Shown: positions 6,840 through 12,138 of the stretch, piece by piece
Numbering within the stretch: position 1 is the stretch's first letter
Layout of the letters: each line of letters opens with the position of its first letter
Assembly (NCBI GenBank): GCA_965368785.1
Contig: CBDUOG010000060.1
Span: forward strand, 1-12,138
Length of the DNA stretch: 12,138 nucleotides
Direction: 5' to 3'
Source of the DNA: Silanimonas sp965368785
GTDB taxonomy: Bacteria; Pseudomonadota; Gammaproteobacteria; Xanthomonadales; Xanthomonadaceae
Position numbers and translations under genes: made by a program
The notes under the pieces: model-generated
Databases searched by the model: none
What the model was told of the DNA's origin: nothing
The model's input: the letters and a program-made list of their open reading frames with translations, nothing else

Positions 6840-7589
6840 GTGCGCGCAAGAATTGTTGCCGGAAATTGGAAGCTAAATACCGACACCCAAACGGGTAAAG
6901 CCTTGCTCAAAGCGCTGTCTGACGCGAATCGGCCGGGAGCAGTGGACCTGCTGATTTTTCCGCCGTTGTGCTATTTGGCGGGTCTGAGCGCCGAGTATTC
7001 GGCTGAATTCGGCTTCGGGGCGCAGGATGTTGATCTGCATGCATCCGGGGCCTATACGGGTGAGACCTCGGCCGAAATGCTCAGGGACGTGGGTGCACGC
7101 TATGCTCTGGTCGGCCATTCCGAGCGACGTGAGTACCATCAGGAAAGCGACGAACTGATTGCCGATAAATTCATCGCCGCCAAGCGCGGCGGCCTGATTC
7201 CGGTGCTGTGTGTGGGCGAAACCCTGCACCAGCGTGAGGCCGGCCATACCGAGTGGGCCATCGAAAAACAACTCGAGCCGCTGCTGAAAAAAGGCGGCAT
7301 TGGCGCATTTGCCGGTGCCATTCTGGCCTATGAGCCGGTTTGGGCGATTGGAACCGGCCGCACAGCCAGTCCTGAGCAGGTTCAGCAGGTTCATGCGTTC
7401 ATCCGTAGCGAACTGGCCGCTCACGATGCTAAAATCGCCGGCTCGCTGCCGATTTTGTATGGCGGTAGCGTCAAGCCCTCTAATGCCGCGTCGCTGTTTT
7501 CACAGGCAGACGTGGACGGAGGATTGATAGGCGGAGCATCTTTGGTTGCCGAAGATTTTCTCGCGATCGCACAGGCGGCTGCACAGTAG
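6840..7589 (+). CDS. tpiA: Triosephosphate isomerase
   Basis: TpiA interconverts dihydroxyacetone phosphate and glyceraldehyde-3-phosphate in glycolysis and gluconeogenesis. At 249 residues it matches the usual bacterial length. Catalytic residues are present: Asn9 and Lys11 (GNWKLN), His93 (GHSERR) and Glu165 (AYEPVWAIGTG). The flexible loop 6 follows Glu165, and LYGGSVKPSN with the late GGLIGGAS bind phosphate. I chose the GTG at 6840 as start: AGGAG lies 6 nt upstream, and the resulting protein begins as family members do (basic residues, then IVAGNWK). An in-frame TTG at 6825 would put the ribosome site inside the gene. It is divergent from the SDR gene, so its promoter should lie in 6758-6839, but I see no strong -35/-10 pair there. 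secG follows 18 bp later. Confidence 0.97.
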   Translation: MRARIVAGNWKLNTDTQTGKALLKALSDANRPGAVDLLIFPPLCYLAGLSAEYSAEFGFGAQDVDLHASGAYTGETSAEMLRDVGARYALVGHSERREYHQESDELIADKFIAAKRGGLIPVLCVGETLHQREAGHTEWAIEKQLEPLLKKGGIGAFAGAILAYEPVWAIGTGRTASPEQVQQVHAFIRSELAAHDAKIAGSLPILYGGSVKPSNAASLFSQADVDGGLIGGASLVAEDFLAIAQAAAQ

Positions 7590-7607
7590 CAGGAACAAAA
7601 ACTGGTT

Positions 7608-8045
7608 ATGGATTTTTTAACGATTACTCATGTGTTGTATTTGATCGTCGCAATCGCGCTGGTCATTGCAATTTTGCTTCAGAACGGTTCGGGCGCATCG
7701 GCTGGTAGCGGCTTTGGCGCGGGCGCTTCGGCAACCGTATTCGGATCGACAGGCTCGTCCAACTTCATGACTAAGCTGACCAAATGGATCGCGATCATTT
7801 TCTTCGCGATGAGTTTGGGCATGGCTTGGCAGGCTAGCCGCAAAGCGGAAGGTCCGGCTTTCGATGCCGACGATATTGGCGCTATGGCTGATTTGATGGA
7901 AGCACCGGAAACCGGCACAGCAGCGGTAGATGCAGCAGATATTCCGACGCTTCCGGAAGCAGGCGATGCAGACTTGGATGTGCCTGTTTTAGAAGAGGCG
8001 CCTAAAGCAGACGAAGAAAAAGCAGATAAAGAAGGCTCTAACTAG
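7608..8045 (+). CDS. secG: Protein-export membrane protein SecG
   Basis: SecG is the small accessory subunit of the SecYEG translocon in the inner membrane and aids SecA-driven preprotein export. Two membrane helices (about 6-24 and 57-75) flank the conserved Gly/Ser-rich loop LLQNGSGASAGSGFGAG then SATVFGSTGSSNFMTK, closely matching other SecG proteins. At 145 residues it is longer than E. coli SecG (110) because of a C-terminal tail from about residue 79 that is rich in Asp, Glu, Ala and Pro and ends in a Lys/Glu stretch. Such tails are poorly conserved and probably disordered. It follows tpiA by 18 bp. The ribosome site is weak (AGGA, 13 nt away), so translation may rely partly on coupling to tpiA. 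tRNA-Leu lies next, an association also seen in E. coli. Confidence 0.95.
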   Translation: MDFLTITHVLYLIVAIALVIAILLQNGSGASAGSGFGAGASATVFGSTGSSNFMTKLTKWIAIIFFAMSLGMAWQASRKAEGPAFDADDIGAMADLMEAPETGTAAVDAADIPTLPEAGDADLDVPVLEEAPKADEEKADKEGSN

Positions 8046-8065
8046 AGCAAAACAAAGTTCCGGCC

Positions 8066-8074
8066 TGTTATAAT
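8066..8074 (+). promoter_or_regulatory. Extended -10 promoter for tRNA-Leu
   Basis: TGT followed directly by a perfect TATAAT (8069-8074) forms an extended -10 element. The -35 region 17 bp upstream (AGCAAA) is poor, as is common when TGn is present. The sequence after the -10 is GC-rich (GCCGG at 8077-8081), like the discriminator of stringently controlled stable-RNA promoters. Transcription would start near 8081, giving a leader of about 38 nt before the tRNA. CCGGC (8060-8064) and GCCGG (8077-8081) form an inverted repeat around the -10. Confidence 0.7.
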
Positions 8075-8119
8075 TTGCCGGCTTTGATTGAGTGGTCTGC
8101 AACAAAGTGATTTTGTATT

Positions 8120-8204
8120 GCCCAGGTGGCGGAATTGGTAGACGCACTACCTTGAGGTGGTAGCGACTTCGGTCGTGGAGGTTCGAGTCCTCTCTTGGGC
8201 ACCA
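8120..8204 (+). tRNA. leuU: tRNA-Leu (anticodon GAG)
   Basis: This is an 85-nt class II tRNA with the CCA end encoded. The acceptor arm GCCCAGG pairs with CTTGGGC, including one G-T pair. The D arm contains GGCGGAATTGGTAGACGC. The anticodon stem CTACC/GGTAG encloses loop TTGAGGT, with anticodon GAG at 8154-8156, reading CUC and CUU. The long variable arm CGAC-TTCG-GTCG is typical of tRNA-Leu. The T arm has GGTTCGAGTCC. E. coli leuU is also a GAG tRNA placed after secG, supporting the symbol by position as well as sequence. It sits between secG and nuoA on the same strand. Confidence 0.98.
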
Positions 8205-8210
8205 TTTTTT

Positions 8211-8240
8211 AAGCTATCGCTTGGCCATGGGCGATAGCTT
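8211..8240 (+). other. Perfect 10-bp inverted repeat between tRNA-Leu and nuoA
   Basis: AAGCTATCGC (8211-8220) and GCGATAGCTT (8231-8240) are perfect reverse complements around a 10-base loop, itself containing TGGCCA and CCATGG palindromes. Six T (8205-8210) come before the hairpin on the plus strand, immediately after the tRNA CCA, and only three T follow it. It therefore does not look like a standard terminator on either strand. It may help tRNA 3' processing, stabilise the nuo transcript 5' end, or bind a protein. No -10/-35 pair for nuoA was seen in 8205-8279. Confidence 0.65.
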
Positions 8241-8279
8241 TAACGCAGGCTTGTACGGGCTTGCTCGCAGGGAAACAGC

Positions 8280-8636
8280 ATGTTGGCCGAATACTTGCCG
8301 ATCTTATTGTTTTTGATTGTGTCTACTGGACTCGGCGTAGTGTTATTAGTCGCCGGCTGGTTGTTGGGGCCCAAGCGGCCCAGTGCCGAAAAACTCTCGC
8401 CCTATGAGTGCGGATTTGAGGCCTTCGAAGATGCGCGTATGCCCTTCGATGTGCGCTATTACCTGGTAGCTATCCTCTTTATCGTTTTTGATCTTGAAAT
8501 AGCCTTCGTATTCCCATGGGCCATGGTCTTCATGGAAGTAGGCGCGCCGGCACTAGTGGCGATGGCGGTATTTTTGGGGATTCTGGTTTTTGCTTTCATC
8601 TATGAATGGAAAAAAGGAGCGCTCGAATGGGAGTGA
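8280..8636 (+). CDS. nuoA: NADH-quinone oxidoreductase subunit A
   Basis: NuoA is a small membrane subunit of respiratory complex I at the junction of the peripheral arm and the proton-pumping arm, near the quinone channel. The 118-residue protein has three helices (about 5-29, 58-80, 86-110). The conserved loop KLSPYECGFE (38-47, with Cys44) and the following FDVRYYLVAILFIVFDLE are hallmark NuoA sequences. The Cys loop is the one that changes accessibility between active and deactive enzyme in mitochondrial ND3. AGGGA is 8 nt before the ATG. It opens the nuo operon and overlaps nuoB by 10 nt. Confidence 0.97.
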   Translation: MLAEYLPILLFLIVSTGLGVVLLVAGWLLGPKRPSAEKLSPYECGFEAFEDARMPFDVRYYLVAILFIVFDLEIAFVFPWAMVFMEVGAPALVAMAVFLGILVFAFIYEWKKGALEWE

Positions 8637-9184
8637 TTCAGACCATTTCCGGCGCGTTGCACAACCCGGAGCCTTTGGCTCGGGTCGACGACATTCTTCG
8701 CCCCGAATCAGACAATCCGCTGTTTGAGCGCGGCTTTGTAACCACATCGGTGGATTCACTGGTGAATTGGGCGCGTACCGGTTCATTGTGGCCAATGACA
8801 TTCGGCTTGGCCTGCTGTGCGGTTGAAATGATGCACGCTGGCGCCTCACGCCTGGACTTGGATCGCTACGGGGTCATTTTCCGCCCGTCGCCGCGTCAAT
8901 CGGACGTCATGATTGTGGCCGGCACCCTGGTCAATAAAATGGCCCCGGCTTTGCGCAAAGTTTACGATCAAATGCCCGAGCCGAAGTGGGTTATTTCGAT
9001 GGGTTCGTGCGCCAATGGTGGCGGCTATTACCACTATAGTTATTCCGTGGTTCGCGGCTGTGACCGCGTGGTTCCGGTCGATGTATACGTGCCCGGTTGT
9101 CCGCCGACAGCCGAAGCGCTGGTCTACGGCATTTTGCAGCTGATGAAGAAGATCCGCCGCACTAATACGATCGCCAGTCGCTGA
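8627..9184 (+). CDS. nuoB: NADH-quinone oxidoreductase subunit B
   Basis: NuoB carries the terminal iron-sulphur cluster N2 that hands electrons to ubiquinone. The 185-residue protein shows the tetranuclear cluster ligands: adjacent Cys63 and Cys64 (GLACCAVEMMH), Cys128 (MGSCANGGG) and Cys158 (VPGCPPTAEAL). Cys145 is an additional conserved residue. The frame extends up to 8606, but the ATG at 8627 is chosen because GGAG lies 7 nt upstream and the family N-terminus is short. The start overlaps the last 10 nt of nuoA, which implies translational coupling. nuoC follows 11 bp later. Confidence 0.97.
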   Translation: MGVIQTISGALHNPEPLARVDDILRPESDNPLFERGFVTTSVDSLVNWARTGSLWPMTFGLACCAVEMMHAGASRLDLDRYGVIFRPSPRQSDVMIVAGTLVNKMAPALRKVYDQMPEPKWVISMGSCANGGGYYHYSYSVVRGCDRVVPVDVYVPGCPPTAEALVYGILQLMKKIRRTNTIASR

Positions 9185-9195
9185 GGAAGCCGAGC

Positions 9196-9924
9196 ATGAC
9201 AGACTCCCAGAAAGATCTTATCACCCGTCTGACAGAACGCTTTAGTAGCAAACTGACTTCGGTCCAAAGCCGTTTTAATGAAGTGACGATCGAAGTCAGC
9301 GTCGATGCATGGCTGGAAGTCACTAAAACGCTTCGTGACGATGCTGAGTTTCGCTTCGAGCAGGCGGTCGACTTATGTGGCGTCGATTTTTTAGCCTACG
9401 GCCAGAGCGAGTGGGAAACCCAGGACGTATCCTCTGAAGGTTTTTCGCGCGGTGTGGTCGGCGAGGGTCCGGGGCGTTTTAGTTGGCAAAGCCGCCCGAT
9501 CGGGCACGGCCCGGAAAATCGTTTTGCGGTTGTAGTGCACCTGCTTTCGGTTCAGAACAACGCGCGTCTGCGCCTGCGTTGCTTCGCTGCCGACAATAGT
9601 TTTCCGGTGGTGCCATCTTTGGTCGAGCTGTGGCCGGGTCTAGACTGGTTCGAGCGCGAAGCCTTCGATCTATACGGCATCATTTTCGAGGGACATCCGG
9701 ATTTGCGCCGCATTTTGACCGACTACGGATTTGTCGGCCATCCATTCCGTAAAGATTTCCCGTTGATCGGAAATGTTGAAGTGCGTTACGACGCAGAAAA
9801 GGGTCGAGTGATTTACGAGCCGGTATCCATCGAGCCGCGCGTTGGCGTGCCGAAAGTGGTGCGCGAAGATTCACGCTGGCTCCAAGCTGTGGCCGAATCC
9901 GCTACGCGAAAGAAAGAGGCCTGA
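9196..9924 (+). CDS. nuoC: NADH-quinone oxidoreductase subunit C (30 kDa)
   Basis: NuoC is a peripheral-arm scaffold subunit contacting NuoB and NuoD. The 242-residue protein holds the family signature EREAFDLYG (153-161) followed by GHPDLRRILTDYGF (166-179) and GHPFRKDFPL (181-190). A less conserved stretch at about 66-108, rich in Gly, Ser and Glu, is an insertion relative to shorter NuoC proteins and is probably a surface loop. GAGGAA is 8 nt before the start. It is a separate gene from nuoD, with its stop only 3 nt before nuoD, unlike the fused nuoCD of E. coli. Confidence 0.97.
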   Translation: MTDSQKDLITRLTERFSSKLTSVQSRFNEVTIEVSVDAWLEVTKTLRDDAEFRFEQAVDLCGVDFLAYGQSEWETQDVSSEGFSRGVVGEGPGRFSWQSRPIGHGPENRFAVVVHLLSVQNNARLRLRCFAADNSFPVVPSLVELWPGLDWFEREAFDLYGIIFEGHPDLRRILTDYGFVGHPFRKDFPLIGNVEVRYDAEKGRVIYEPVSIEPRVGVPKVVREDSRWLQAVAESATRKKEA

Positions 9925-9927
9925 TTA

Positions 9928-11184
9928 ATGACCCAGGAAATTCGTAATTACACGATGAACTTCGGCCCGCAGCATCCGGCAGCGCACGGCGTTTTGCGCC
10001 TGGTGCTGGAGATGGATGGCGAGACCGTAATGCGTGCTGATCCGCATGTGGGCTTGCTGCATCGTGCAACAGAAAAATTAGCCGAGTCTAAGCCATACAA
10101 CCAATCGATTGGTTACATGGATCGTCTCGATTATGTGTCAATGCTGTGCAATGAACATGCCTACGTTCGTGCGATCGAAAATTTAGCCGGTATCGAAGCG
10201 CCGATTCGGGCGCAGTACATCCGTGTCCTGTTTGATGAGATTACCCGGGTTCTGAACCACCTGATGTGGATCGGAACCAACGGTTTGGATTTAGGCGCAA
10301 TGGCGCTGTTTTTATATGCATTCCGTGAGCGCGAAGAGTTGATGGATTGTTACGAAGCGGTGTCCGGCGCGCGTATGCACGCAGCGTACTATCGCCCCGG
10401 TGGCGTGTATCGTGATTTGCCTGATCATATGCCGCAGTTTGCCGAGTCGCCGTGGCGCAAAGGTAAAGACCTGAAGCGCTCGAATGCATGGCGCGAAGGT
10501 ACTCTGCTCGAGTTTATCGATGCGTTCGCCAAAGATTTTGATGGCAAGATTGATGAGTACGAAAATTTGCTCACCGACAATCGCATCTGGAAGCAGCGCA
10601 CGGTAGGTATCGGCGTAGTCAGTCCGGAACAGGCTCTGGCCTGGGGCATGACCGGCCCGATGTTGCGCGGCTCAGGTATTGTTTGGGACCTTCGTAAGAA
10701 GCAGCCTTACGCTGCGTACCGCGATCTCGACTTTGATATTCCGGTGGGCACCAATGGTGACTGCTATGACCGTTATCTGGTGCGCGTGGAAGAAATGCGC
10801 CAGTCCAACCGGATCATTAAGCAGTGCGTGCAGTGGCTGCAGACCAATCCCGGTCCGGTGATGGTCGATAACTTCAAGATTGCGCCACCTAGCCGTGAAT
10901 CAATGAAGGGCGATATGGAAGCGCTGATTCACCACTTCAAGCTATTTACCGAAGGCTATTGCCTGCCAGCCGGCGAGACGTACTCGGCGGTCGAGGCGCC
11001 GAAAGGCGAATTCGGTATCTACATGATTTCCGATGGAGCGAATAAACCGTTCCGTTTAAAAATTCGTGCCCCGGGCTTTGCCCATCTCTCGTCGATGGAT
11101 GCCATCGTCAAAGGGCATATGTTGTCAGACGTCGTAGCAATGATCGGTACCTACGATGTGGTATTCGGCGAAATCGATCGATAG
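9928..11184 (+). CDS. nuoD: NADH-quinone oxidoreductase subunit D (49 kDa)
   Basis: NuoD forms, with NuoB, the ubiquinone-binding pocket of complex I and derives from the large subunit of [NiFe] hydrogenase. The 418-residue length is normal. FGPQHPAAHG (12-21) holds His20, and YMDRLDYVSM (63-72) holds Tyr69. These appear to match the His and Tyr that contact the quinone head group in Thermus Nqo4, judged by motif alignment. PHVGLLHRATEKL, TGPMLRGSG and the C-terminal end DVVFGEIDR are family landmarks. The hydrogenase NiFe cysteines are absent, as expected. The start is 3 nt after nuoC, so the ribosome site (AGAGG) lies within nuoC. nuoE follows 9 nt later. Confidence 0.98.
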   Translation: MTQEIRNYTMNFGPQHPAAHGVLRLVLEMDGETVMRADPHVGLLHRATEKLAESKPYNQSIGYMDRLDYVSMLCNEHAYVRAIENLAGIEAPIRAQYIRVLFDEITRVLNHLMWIGTNGLDLGAMALFLYAFREREELMDCYEAVSGARMHAAYYRPGGVYRDLPDHMPQFAESPWRKGKDLKRSNAWREGTLLEFIDAFAKDFDGKIDEYENLLTDNRIWKQRTVGIGVVSPEQALAWGMTGPMLRGSGIVWDLRKKQPYAAYRDLDFDIPVGTNGDCYDRYLVRVEEMRQSNRIIKQCVQWLQTNPGPVMVDNFKIAPPSRESMKGDMEALIHHFKLFTEGYCLPAGETYSAVEAPKGEFGIYMISDGANKPFRLKIRAPGFAHLSSMDAIVKGHMLSDVVAMIGTYDVVFGEIDR

Positions 11185-11193
11185 GGCAAGATA

Positions 11194-11721
11194 ATGAAAG
11201 CAACCGGAAATTTCGAAGCCTGTCAGCACGTAGATCCTAAGCAGGTGCTGAGTGAAAAAACCATTGCCCATATGGAAGAGTGGTTGGCGCGCTTTCCTGC
11301 GGATCGTCGTCGCTCGGCAGTGATTCAGTCCTTATTTGCCGCACAAGAGCAAAATGGCGGCTATTTAACCGACGAGATTATTGCCGCAGTTGCCAAGTAC
11401 ATCGGTATCCCACCGGTATGGGCATACGAAGTAGCGACGTTTTATTCGATGTTCGCGCTGGAGCCGGTTGGCCGAAACAACGTAGCAATTTGCACCAATA
11501 TCAGCTGCTGGTTAAATGGCGCCGAAGGTGTTGTGAAGTATTGCGAAAGCAAATTGGGCATCAAACACGGTGAATCCTCTGCGGATGGCAAGGTGTTTTT
11601 GAAAGTTGAAGAAGAATGTCTGGCGGCGTGCTCGGGCGCGCCGATGATGGTTGTAAATGGTCATTACCACGAGAATCTGACCGAAGAGAAAATCGATCAG
11701 ATTCTTGATGGGCTGAAGTGA
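11194..11721 (+). CDS. nuoE: NADH-quinone oxidoreductase subunit E (24 kDa)
   Basis: NuoE is part of the NADH dehydrogenase module and carries the [2Fe-2S] cluster N1a in a thioredoxin-like fold. At 175 residues it is full length. The ligands are Cys100 and Cys105 (CTNISC) and Cys142 and Cys146 (ECLAACSGAP). The N-terminal helical part contains AAQEQNGGYL and the YEVATFYSMF segment typical of the family. AGGG precedes the ATG at a suitable distance. It lies between nuoD and nuoF with short gaps (9 and 7 nt), consistent with a single operon. Confidence 0.97.
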   Translation: MKATGNFEACQHVDPKQVLSEKTIAHMEEWLARFPADRRRSAVIQSLFAAQEQNGGYLTDEIIAAVAKYIGIPPVWAYEVATFYSMFALEPVGRNNVAICTNISCWLNGAEGVVKYCESKLGIKHGESSADGKVFLKVEEECLAACSGAPMMVVNGHYHENLTEEKIDQILDGLK

Positions 11722-11728
11722 GGATTGC

Positions 11729-12138
11729 ATGGCGCACCACGAAACCAAAGGTCCGGTAGGACCGGCACCCAAAGAGCATCAAGTTGTTTACACAACCTTG
11801 CACTTTGACACGCCATGGAGTTATGAGAGCTACCTGAAAACCGGTGGCTATTCGGCGTGGCGTAAAATTCTGGCGGAAAAGATTCCACCGGAACAGGTGA
11901 TCGAGCAGGTCAAATTAAGCAATCTGCGCGGCCGTGGCGGCGCTGGCTTCCCGACTGGCTTGAAGTGGAGCTTTATGCCGCGAAACGCGCCGGGCCAGAA
12001 GTATATTTTATGCAACTCCGACGAATCGGAGCCGGGTACCTGCAAAGACCGCGATATTTTGCGCTTCAACCCGCACTCGGTCATCGAGGGCATGGCGATT
12101 GCCTGCTATGCGACCGGTTCCACGGTTGCCTACAACTA
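11729..12138 (+). CDS. nuoF: NADH-quinone oxidoreductase subunit F (51 kDa), partial (3' end beyond window)
   Basis: The first 136 codons are present and in frame to the window end. NuoF binds FMN and NADH and, through cluster N3 (C-terminal cysteines, not seen here), starts electron flow in complex I. LRGRGGAGFPTGLKW (66-80) is the glycine-rich nucleotide-binding loop, and CNSDESEPGTCKDRDIL (95-111) is the conserved flavin-site segment. The start ATG at 11729 has GAGGA about 4 nt upstream and lies 7 nt after the nuoE stop. The first 25 or so residues (His, Lys and Pro rich) are less conserved. Confidence 0.96.
   Translation, partial: MAHHETKGPVGPAPKEHQVVYTTLHFDTPWSYESYLKTGGYSAWRKILAEKIPPEQVIEQVKLSNLRGRGGAGFPTGLKWSFMPRNAPGQKYILCNSDESEPGTCKDRDILRFNPHSVIEGMAIACYATGSTVAYN

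Noticed and set aside
6873..7424. Long minus-strand open frame inside tpiA (183 codons)
   Set aside because: It is fully antisense to a clear tpiA gene and its translation shows no recognisable family. It is a shadow frame.
8120..8204. tRNA-Leu 3' end as a mobile-element attachment site
   Set aside because: No integrase gene or repeated tRNA end was seen; the flanks are core secG and nuoA.

Overview
This window looks like chromosomal DNA from a gammaproteobacterium. The conserved proteins (AccD, GlmM, SecG, NuoA-F) read as gammaproteobacterial. A tRNA-Leu(GAG) lies directly downstream of secG, as in E. coli. NuoC and NuoD are separate proteins, unlike the fused NuoCD of enteric bacteria. The tpiA-secG-tRNA-Leu-nuo order is, from memory, shared by several non-enteric gammaproteobacteria. 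I cannot name a family or genus from the sequence alone.

Layout: positions 1-2478 hold accessory genes. These are a partial minus-strand VOC/glyoxalase-like protein with a lipoprotein-type leader, a plus-strand SLC30A9-like cation diffusion facilitator, and two minus-strand genes (a membrane-anchored degenerate GGDEF protein and a DUF1761-type small membrane protein). A 187-bp divergent intergenic region then leads into accD-glmM, which are 2 bp apart and followed 30 bp later by an isopenicillin-N-synthase-like Fe(II) oxygenase. A strong intrinsic terminator closes that block. A minus-strand SDR oxidoreductase sits alone between it and tpiA. From 6840 onward all genes point right: tpiA, secG, tRNA-Leu and the start of the respiratory complex I operon, nuoA-B-C-D-E-F, with nuoF cut by the window end.

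How the genes fit together: accD (malonyl-CoA for fatty acids), glmM (glucosamine-1-phosphate for peptidoglycan and LPS), tpiA (glycolysis), secG (protein export) and nuo (NADH oxidation and proton pumping) are core growth genes. The tRNA gene has a TGn-TATAAT extended -10 promoter. No T-tailed terminator follows the tRNA, so transcription may run on into nuoA.

I found no clear new multi-gene system, mobile element, CRISPR array or phage. The best leads are: (i) the GGDEF-like protein, which lost its catalytic motif but keeps an exactly spaced RxxD inhibitory-site motif, suggesting a c-di-GMP sensor; (ii) the VOC gene with two in-frame starts, each with its own AAGGAG, giving lipoprotein or cytosolic forms; (iii) three copies of TCGGCATAC at gene borders; and (iv) the oxygenase and SDR genes placed between glmM and tpiA. 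Many ORF starts were moved to internal ATG or GTG codons with better ribosome binding sites, as noted per gene. No gene-free stretch exceeds 300 bases.
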